From assembly GCA_964353455.1 (NCBI GenBank), contig CAYGWP010000124.1:1-5056 (forward strand): DNA of 5,056 nucleotides, given 5' to 3'. The stretch comes from CAYGWP01 sp964353455 (lineage in GTDB: Bacteria > Planctomycetota > Phycisphaerae > FEN-1346). Every line of letters starts with the position of its first letter. The stretch's first letter is position 1. The notes beneath the pieces are model-generated. The model searched no databases. It was given only the letters and a program-made list of their open reading frames with translations, and was not told the DNA's origin. The translations under genes and the position numbers were made by a program. Shown piece after piece: positions 1-4,005 of the stretch.

Positions 1-84
1 GCGGCAGAGCGTCCGTCCGGCGTTGAACTCACTGTCGAACAGGCCGATGCGACGCCGCACCGTCCCGCGCCACTGCTTCAGCAG
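1..84 (-). CDS. possible N-terminal part of an unrecognised gene, cut by window edge
   Basis: After the zinc-ribbon gene's TGA at 106-108, the same frame stays open to position 1 and reads as plausible protein, ending with GLFDSEFNAGRTLCR at the window edge. A purine-rich stretch (AGAGAGGAGAAGG, about 99-87) resembles a ribosome-binding site. No ATG follows it; the first usable starts are CTG codons at 84-82 and 81-79, or a GTG at 60-58. Fewer than 30 codons are visible, so no family can be named. It could be a downstream gene with a rare start codon, the remnant of a longer reading frame, or chance in GC-rich DNA. The opposite strand is also open here, which weakens the call. Confidence 0.28.
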   Translation of the reverse strand, partial: MLKQWRGTVRRRIGLFDSEFNAGRTLCR

Positions 85-86
85 TG
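71..86. other. 16-bp perfect palindrome after the zinc-ribbon gene
   Basis: CACTGCT and AGCAGTG form a perfect 7-bp stem around a 2-base centre (6 bp with a 4-base loop is more realistic). It starts 19 bases after the stop codon of the zinc-ribbon gene. On the minus strand no T-run follows, so it is not a classical terminator in that direction. It also overlaps the possible CTG start of the edge gene, so it could affect translation there. The role is not established. Confidence 0.35.
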
Positions 87-105
87 CCTTCTCCTCTCTA
101 AGTTT

Positions 106-804
106 TCACGGACGGCGCGCGACCATGACCGTCCGCACGCCCGCAAGGCCGACGAACACGATCGCCCCGAGCGCGAGGTCCTGCACCCCCGAGGCAAACG
201 CCGCCACGACCACGCCGGCGGCAGCCGCGAGGGCTACCACCCACGTCAGCGCGAGGTCGGGCCGGCCCTTGCGGCCCTGCTCGGCGGCGGCCGTCGCATC
301 GAGCCGCTGCCACATCGGCATGCGGCGCTCGGCCCGGCGATCAACTCCCGCAGTGGCCGGCGAGGACGCACGCCGAATCCCCGCAGGCGCGGGCGCGGAG
401 CCCGGGGCGCGACTCGCCTGTGCGAGGGCCTCAAGCGCCCCGAGGGTCCTTGATTCCTTCGCGGCCGGCGGCGGGACGGACTTCGCCGGCGTCTCGGGCC
501 AAGCCTCGGCCTTCGGCGCCGACTTCTTCTCGGCCCGCTTCGCGGCGGCGGCCGCAACCCTCAGCGGAAGCAGGAACCGCAGCCCGCACTCCGGGCACTC
601 TACCCAGAGGCCGGCCTGCTCGGGCGGGACCACGAGTTCCGTGTCGCAGAAGGGGTTCGGGCAAGCGAACGCCCAGGCGGCCCGCGGCCCCTCGGCATCC
701 GGCGGCGGGAGGACCGGCGCCTGGAACGCGGCCGGCCTCATGCGCGCCGCGGGCGCGGCCTGCGGAAACGGACGCCAGCGTTTCTCCGGTTGAAGCGATC
801 TCAT
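106..804 (-). CDS. uncharacterised zinc-ribbon protein with two C-terminal membrane helices
   Basis: 232 residues, no named family recognised. Visible parts: a Pro/Ala-rich N-terminus (1-43); a zinc ribbon with C48-x4-C53 and C70-x2-C73, the second half reading WVECPECGLRF; a Lys/Ala/Pro-rich linker (about 84-180); then two hydrophobic helices (about 186-204 and 209-227) ending in a short basic tail, VARRP. The probable topology is a cytoplasmic zinc ribbon and linker with a helical hairpin in the inner membrane. The ribbon resembles small planctomycete ribbons of the form CP.C...vp...aG..v.CP.CG, but the first knuckle is widened to CPNPFC. The ATG at 804 is chosen because GGAGAGG lies 4 bases upstream. 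A second ATG (residue 22) would keep the ribbon but has not been favoured. The gene appears to have its own promoter and leader. Function is unknown; metal-dependent protein or nucleic-acid binding at the membrane would be a guess. Confidence 0.8.
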   Translation of the reverse strand: MRSLQPEKRWRPFPQAAPAARMRPAAFQAPVLPPPDAEGPRAAWAFACPNPFCDTELVVPPEQAGLWVECPECGLRFLLPLRVAAAAAKRAEKKSAPKAEAWPETPAKSVPPPAAKESRTLGALEALAQASRAPGSAPAPAGIRRASSPATAGVDRRAERRMPMWQRLDATAAAEQGRKGRPDLALTWVVALAAAAGVVVAAFASGVQDLALGAIVFVGLAGVRTVMVARRP

Positions 805-815
805 CGAACCTCTCC
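805..815 (-). promoter_or_regulatory. ribosome-binding site of the zinc-ribbon gene
   Basis: GGAGAGG at 815-809 stands 4 bases before the ATG at 804 (7 bases counted from GGAG). It is the clearest Shine-Dalgarno sequence in the window and decides this start. Confidence 0.75.
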
Positions 816-868
816 GCTCGTAGGGGCCGTGCCGAGCGTCCGTGCCGCTAGAGGCTTTCTTCGGCCTC
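815..868 (-). other. leader hairpins ahead of the zinc-ribbon gene
   Basis: Two small hairpins can form in the predicted leader. The outer one pairs 864-868 with 851-855 (GAGGC/GCCTC, 8-base loop). The inner one pairs 833-838 with 815-820 (CGCTCG/CGAGCG, 12-base loop), and its 3' arm ends on the first G of the ribosome-binding site. That placement could modulate translation. Short stems are common in GC-rich DNA, and I match this to no known riboswitch class. Confidence 0.25.
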
Positions 869-878
869 CCACCCTATG

Positions 879-884
879 ATTATA
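879..884 (-). promoter_or_regulatory. TATAAT -10 box, probable promoter of the zinc-ribbon gene
   Basis: A perfect TATAAT lies on the minus strand inside a short AT-rich patch of otherwise very GC-rich DNA, 74 bases before the ATG at 804. Transcription would begin near 872 and give a leader of about 68 bases. No good -35 box is seen: the expected place (about 902-907) is GC-only and overlaps the end of the repeat array. If real, the promoter may need an activator or an alternative upstream contact. Confidence 0.5.
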
Positions 885-904
885 CAGGAAAAGCCGCGCC
901 GGGC

Positions 905-1030
905 GCGGCGCGAATGTTGAGCCGTCGCCGCGCACGGCGACGTAGCGCGGCGCCAATGTTGAGCCGACGCCGCACACGGCGACGTAGCGCGGCGCGAATG
1001 TTGAGCCGTCGCCGCACACGGCGACGTAGC
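905..1030. repeat. three tandem 42-bp repeats, each with an internal hairpin
   Basis: Three head-to-tail copies at 905-946, 947-988 and 989-1030, each beginning GCGGCG and ending GACGTAGC. Copies 1 and 3 differ at one base; copy 2 has a few changes. Each holds an inverted repeat, CGTCGCCG-CACA-CGGCGACG in copy 3 (loop CGCA in copy 1). Copy 2 has CGACGCCG in the left arm, which breaks one pair. A further short hairpin (GCCGCGC/GCGCGGC, 893-909) flanks the left end. The 42-bp length keeps frame, so frames on both strands encode repeated 14-residue peptides (minus strand: PRYVAVCGDGSTFA). I see no start-site or family evidence that these are translated. It lies between the ATPase stop and the zinc-ribbon promoter. 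It could be a structured 3' end, a protein-binding array or a copy of a dispersed intergenic repeat. Confidence 0.85.
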
Positions 1031-1056
1031 GCGGCGGGTCGGGAGACCCGCCGCGC
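1029..1056 (-). terminator. perfect 12-bp-stem hairpin after the importer operon
   Basis: GCGCGGCGGGTC (1029-1040) and GACCCGCCGCGC (1045-1056) pair perfectly around a 4-base loop (GGGA on +, TCCC on -). It begins 34 bases after the TAG of the ATPase gene, so it is well placed as a transcription end or mRNA-stabilising structure for the operon. There is no T-run on the minus strand after it (TACGTCGCC follows), so Rho-independent termination by the textbook rule is not shown. The 42-bp repeats next to it would add further hairpins to the same transcript. Confidence 0.5.
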
Positions 1057-1080
1057 AGCATTTTGGGAGACCCGCCGCGC
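1041..1080. repeat. 16-bp direct repeat duplicating one arm of the hairpin
   Basis: GGGAGACCCGCCGCGC occurs at 1041-1056 and again at 1065-1080, 24 bases apart, separated by AGCATTTT. Each copy carries the 12-base arm that pairs with 1029-1040, so two alternative stems compete for one partner. Confidence 0.8.
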
Positions 1081-1090
1081 GACAAGGGCA

Positions 1091-1909
1091 CTACTCGGGC
1101 GGGCGAGGCAGCAGGTACGGGCGGCCGGTCGCCTCGTCGGTCCGGACCTCGACGGGCGTCCCATAGACCGGCGAGAGGACCTCCGGGCGGAGGACTTCCG
1201 CCGGGCTGCCCGCCGCCGCCACGCGACCCGACGAAACCAGGACGAGCGAATCGGCGTAGGCCGCCGCAAGGTTCAGGTCGTGGCTGACGCAGATGACCGT
1301 GAGGTTCCGCTCGCGCACCAGCCGCCGCAGCAGGCCATATATGATATGTTGATGCTTGATATCGAGGAAAGCGGTCGGCTCGTCAAGCAGCATGAGTTCG
1401 GGTTCCTGGGCGAGCGCCCGGGCGATGATGACGCGCTGCCGCTCGCCGCCCGAAAGTTCCTCCAGGCCCCGCTCGGCGAACTGCTCGGCGTCGGTCCGCC
1501 GCAGGGCCTCGCGGGCCGCGTGCCAGTCGCCCGGCGTCTCGAACCCCAGGGCCCCCGTGTGCGGCGAGCGGCCCATGAGGACCGTCTCAAGGACCGTGAA
1601 TGCGACCGACGAGAGCGTTTCCTGCGGCACGTAGGCGACCCGCCGCGCGAGCGCCGCCCGCGGAATCTCCTCCAGGCGCACCCCCCCCAGCAGGACCGCG
1701 CCGGAGGCCGGCTCGAGCAGCCCGACCAGGATCCGCAGCAGCGTGGTCTTGCCGCTCCCGTTCGGGCCGAGGATGCTGAGGAGCCGCCCGCGCTCGACGC
1801 CGAGCGAGAGGCCCTGAAGCACGGGCTGCGCGGCGTACGCGAACACGAGGTCCCGCACCGCCAGGTACGGCTGGGCGCCTGTCACCTGATTTCCGCCATC
1901 CGCCGCCAT
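1091..1909 (-). CDS. btuD: ABC importer ATPase subunit, BtuD/FecE class
   Basis: ATP-hydrolysing subunit of a metal-chelate importer; two copies would sit on the cytoplasmic face of the permease dimer and power uptake. All motifs are intact in 272 residues: Walker A GPNGSGKTT (48-56), Q-loop Q96 in YVPQE, signature LSGGERQ (152-158), Walker B LMLLDEP with catalytic E177, D-loop FLD (181-183) and switch His210 in SHD. The PVYGTPVEV stretch near the C-terminus is typical of FecE/FepC/BtuD ATPases. The ATG at 1909 is chosen because GAGGG lies 4 bases upstream; it overlaps the permease gene by 28 bases. A GTG at 1885, eight codons later, would give a 4-base GTGA overlap and still leave the ATPase domain complete. 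It is the last gene of the operon and is followed by hairpins. The symbol marks the family; the substrate is not proven to be cobalamin. Confidence 0.95.
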   Translation of the reverse strand: MAADGGNQVTGAQPYLAVRDLVFAYAAQPVLQGLSLGVERGRLLSILGPNGSGKTTLLRILVGLLEPASGAVLLGGVRLEEIPRAALARRVAYVPQETLSSVAFTVLETVLMGRSPHTGALGFETPGDWHAAREALRRTDAEQFAERGLEELSGGERQRVIIARALAQEPELMLLDEPTAFLDIKHQHIIYGLLRRLVRERNLTVICVSHDLNLAAAYADSLVLVSSGRVAAAGSPAEVLRPEVLSPVYGTPVEVRTDEATGRPYLLPRPPE

Positions 1910-2877
1910 CTTGCCCTCAAGAGATAAATGAAGAACGGTACGCCGCACATCGCCGTCAGGACGCCCACCGGCAGAGTCCGGTCGGTCGCGCCTTCCCAGA
2001 TGCACGATATAAGGTCGGCCAGCACGAGGAACGTTGCGCCGAACAGGAGCGCCGCCGGCACCAGCCGCCGGTGGTCCGGCCCAAGCACCATCCTCAGGAT
2101 GTGCGGGCAGATGAGGCCCACAAATCCGATCGGCCCGGCCAGCGCCACCGACGCCCCCGTGACGAGGCTTGCCGCCACGAACGTCACCATCCGCAGCCGC
2201 TCTACGGGCACGCCGAGCGACCCGGCGGTGTCCTCGCCCACCGCCACCAAGTTGAACCCCTTGGCCAGGAACGCGAAGAGGACGGTCGCCGCGACGACCA
2301 GGCCGCCGACCACGGCAATCAACTCCCACTGCGGCCCGAATGCGCCGATGTTGCCCATCATCCAGACGGCGATGTCGCCGCGCTCGTTCGGCTTCGCCAG
2401 CGCCGTCACGAGCATGATCGCCGCCCCGTAGAAGGCGTTGATGATCACGCCCGTAAGGAGCAGCGTGTACGGCTCCAGGCGCCCGCGCCGCTGCGCAATC
2501 GCATAGACGACGACCACGGTCACCAGCGCGCCGAGGAACCCGAAGACCGGCGCAAGTACCGCGCTCAACAGCAGGCTCGACAGGATGAACCCGAGGCCCG
2601 CGCCGCCCGATACGCCCAGGATGTACGGCTCGGCCAGCGGGTTCCTCAGGAGCGCCTGGAATGCGAGGCCCGACAGCGCCAGGGCCGCGCCCACGACGCT
2701 CGCGGTCATCACCCACTCAAGGCGCAGCCGCAGCACGTCCTCCACCTGGTTCCACGAGCCCCACGACCAGAGCCTGCCGCCGACGACCACGGCCGCCGCC
2801 GCCGCCACCAGCCAGACCGCGAGCCAGGCCATGACGGCCAGCACGTATCGGCGGACTGTGAGCGGACGTGCGGTCAC
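1882..2877 (-). CDS. btuC: ABC importer permease, FecCD/BtuC family
   Basis: Membrane-spanning subunit; as a dimer it forms the channel for the chelate delivered by the lipoprotein. 331 residues, the usual family length, highly hydrophobic throughout and consistent with about ten helices. Family landmarks are NPLAEPYILGVSGGAGLG (79-96), GVIINAFYGAA (143-153), WMMGNIGAFGPQW (172-184), the cytoplasmic GEDTAGSLGV that contacts the ATPase in this family (214-223), GPIGFVGLICPHILR (248-262) and PVGVLTAMCGVPFFIYLL (303-320). The GTG start at 2877 overlaps the lipoprotein's TGA in the sequence GTGA, with an AGGGG element 8 bases upstream, so translation is probably coupled. At its 3' end it overlaps the ATPase gene. 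The DLISC segment (289-292) departs from the more usual D-L-x-A-R of the family; I expect no loss of function from that. Substrate is unresolved within the cobalamin/haem/siderophore group. Confidence 0.95.
   Translation of the reverse strand: MTARPLTVRRYVLAVMAWLAVWLVAAAAAVVVGGRLWSWGSWNQVEDVLRLRLEWVMTASVVGAALALSGLAFQALLRNPLAEPYILGVSGGAGLGFILSSLLLSAVLAPVFGFLGALVTVVVVYAIAQRRGRLEPYTLLLTGVIINAFYGAAIMLVTALAKPNERGDIAVWMMGNIGAFGPQWELIAVVGGLVVAATVLFAFLAKGFNLVAVGEDTAGSLGVPVERLRMVTFVAASLVTGASVALAGPIGFVGLICPHILRMVLGPDHRRLVPAALLFGATFLVLADLISCIWEGATDRTLPVGVLTAMCGVPFFIYLLRARWRRMAEIR
1907..1918 (-). promoter_or_regulatory. ribosome-binding site that favours the upstream ATPase start
   Basis: GAGGG at 1918-1914, inside the permease coding sequence, lies 4 bases before ATG 1909-1907. 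The alternative GTG at 1885 has only a weak purine stretch ahead of it, though it has the tidy GTGA junction seen at the other gene border. Confidence 0.5.
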
Positions 2878-3764
2878 GGTTTCGGCCCCTGCCCCGGTTG
2901 GGGATGGATGGTCTCAGCCAGGAGGCGCGCGGCCTGGCCGACGCGCGGGCCGGGAATCGTCAGGTACGATTCCGTGAGGACGTGGACGCGGCCGCCCGCC
3001 ACCGCCGGGACGCTCGGCAGGCTCCGCCACGCGCGGCGGATGGCGTCGATGCGGTCGGCCGGGGCGTCGTCGCCGGCGGCGTTGATGACGACCACCTCGG
3101 GGGCGAGCGCCACGACCTGCTGCGGCCCGATGCTCGGCCAGTCGGCCCGGTCCGGGTAGGCGTTCTCGGCCCCGGCGACACTAAGCAACTCATCGACAAA
3201 CGTTCCTCGGCCCGCCACCATGATCCGCGACGAGCCGACCGTCATCGGAAACGCGAAGAGGACCTTCCGTCGCGCGAGGCCCGCGACGCGACGCCGCACA
3301 TCGTCCAGGTCGGCCTGGATGCGGGCGACGAGCGCCCCGGCGGCGTCCTCACGGTGCGTCTCGCGGCCGATGGTGCGGATCGATTCCAGCATCTCCTGCA
3401 TCGTGTCGGAGTCGAGCGACACGGTGCGGATGCCGAGGCCCTCCAGTCGCCGCGGAATAGCCTCGCGCCGCGTGATCATGAAGCAGAGCGTCGGCTCCAG
3501 GCGAATGACTTTCTCGAGGCTCAGTTGCAGCGTGTCGCCGACGGCCGGCACCGCGAGCGCCGCCGGCGGATACGCGCAGAACGTGGAGCGGCCGACCACC
3601 TTGTCGCCCAGGCCCATCGCGAAGAGGACCTCGGTGATGTTCGGCGTCAGGCTGAGGATCCGCAGCGGCCTGGCCGACTCGGAAGCGGACGCGGCCGGCG
3701 CGCTCTTTCCACAGCCTGCGGCCAACACGAGGACCACTATCACCCAAAGCGCCTGGCAGTGCAT
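2874..3764 (-). CDS. btuF: metal-chelate binding lipoprotein of the importer, BtuF/FecB class
   Basis: Extracytoplasmic receptor that captures the ligand and docks on the permease. From ATG 3764 it has 296 residues: a hydrophobic signal with lipobox LAAGC (Cys18 the predicted lipidated residue), a Ser/Ala linker, then a type III helical-backbone binding fold. Landmarks are RILSLTPNITEVLFAMGLGD (35-54), the TFCAYPP stretch (61-67), LEKVIRLEPTLC (83-94), a long middle helix (about 125-165), AGAENAYPDRADWPSIGPQQV (197-217, matching the GGEN...PWPQVSREQV region of E. coli BtuF) and HVLTESYLTIPGPR (261-274). The start is uncertain. ATG 3764 sits right behind a strong promoter but leaves no Lys/Arg before the hydrophobic core and has no ribosome-binding site. 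TTG codons at 3770 and 3791 would add one or two arginines but lie inside or ahead of the promoter. First gene of the operon. Confidence 0.92.
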   Translation of the reverse strand: MHCQALWVIVVLVLAAGCGKSAPAASASESARPLRILSLTPNITEVLFAMGLGDKVVGRSTFCAYPPAALAVPAVGDTLQLSLEKVIRLEPTLCFMITRREAIPRRLEGLGIRTVSLDSDTMQEMLESIRTIGRETHREDAAGALVARIQADLDDVRRRVAGLARRKVLFAFPMTVGSSRIMVAGRGTFVDELLSVAGAENAYPDRADWPSIGPQQVVALAPEVVVINAAGDDAPADRIDAIRRAWRSLPSVPAVAGGRVHVLTESYLTIPGPRVGQAARLLAETIHPQPGQGPKP

Positions 3765-3773
3765 ACGCAAGCG

Positions 3774-3801
3774 ATTGTAGGACCCCGGCAACGTTGGTCA
3801 A
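3774..3801 (-). promoter_or_regulatory. sigma70-type promoter of the importer operon
   Basis: On the minus strand TTGACC (3801-3796), a 16-base spacer and TACAAT (3779-3774) closely match the housekeeping consensus. Transcription would begin about 7 bases after the -10 box, near 3767, only a few bases from the ATG at 3764. No Shine-Dalgarno sequence precedes that ATG, which fits a leaderless or near-leaderless message. The match is by eye; the surrounding DNA is less GC-rich than the genes. Confidence 0.6.
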
Positions 3802-3961
3802 GCATTTAGCCGCGCCTCTTCGGCGCAGAGAAACACGGGGAACAAGAAGCAAACGTGAAATTCTGATCCACGAAGACTGTCGGAGCGGGCGCCGGCCGCA
3901 CACGGCCATCGGTGGACGGACTGCCGGTGAAGTCTGCTTCGCGGACAGGCCGAAGCCGGCC
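3802..3961. other. non-coding gap between the PEP-CTERM gene and the importer operon
   Basis: No supported gene. The part at about 3836-3872 is unusually AT-rich for this window. Small hairpins can be drawn: GCGCC/GGCGC at 3812-3826, GGCCG-CACA-CGGCC at 3894-3907, and GTCTGC/GCGGAC (one G-U pair) at about 3932-3946. I searched both strands by eye for the cobalamin riboswitch's conserved B12 box (AGYCMGGAGACCKGCC-like) and for a Fur-like palindrome, and saw neither. Confidence 0.5.
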
Positions 3962-3987
3962 CCGGGCGGCCCTGGGGGGCCGCCCGG
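3962..3987. terminator. 11-bp-stem hairpin after the PEP-CTERM gene
   Basis: CCGGGCGGCCC (3962-3972) and GGGCCGCCCGG (3977-3987) pair perfectly around a 4-base loop. It begins 18 bases after the TAG of the PEP-CTERM gene, the expected place for a transcription end. A second short hairpin with a TTCG loop (GGC-TTCG-GCC on the minus strand, within about 3948-3958) follows it. No T-run follows on the minus strand, so termination is inferred from position and stem strength. Confidence 0.6.
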
Positions 3988-4005
3988 AACCGGTCAGGAT
4001 CGCAT

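Noticed and set aside
905..1030. CRISPR array.
   Set aside because: The three units abut with no unique spacers between them and no cas genes are present.
801..1091. Minus-strand frame through the 42-bp repeats encoding PRYVAVCGDGSTFA repeats.
   Set aside because: The periodicity follows from a 42-bp repeat being a multiple of three. It has no ribosome-binding site and contains the promoter of the next gene, so translation is not supported.
842..1927. Long plus-strand frame across the repeat array and the ATPase gene.
   Set aside because: It is antisense to an intact ATPase with all motifs, is Arg-rich, and shows no domain.
1910..2716. The ATPase reading frame stays open for about 800 bases upstream into the permease gene, giving an apparent 541-residue protein.
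   Set aside because: The upstream part is Arg/Gly/Ala-rich without domain features and lies over an intact permease in another frame. Stop-free frames of this kind are expected in very GC-rich DNA. The ATPase domain begins naturally after ATG 1909.
2071..3809. Long plus-strand frames opposite the permease and lipoprotein genes.
   Set aside because: They are antisense shadows with His/Arg-rich composition and no recognisable features, while the minus-strand proteins match known families along their whole length.
3895..3906. GCCGCACACGGC, also found in repeat copies 2 and 3 of the 42-bp array, as a possible shared regulatory site.
   Set aside because: It is a short GC-rich hairpin core whose flanks do not match the array; chance is likely in this base composition.
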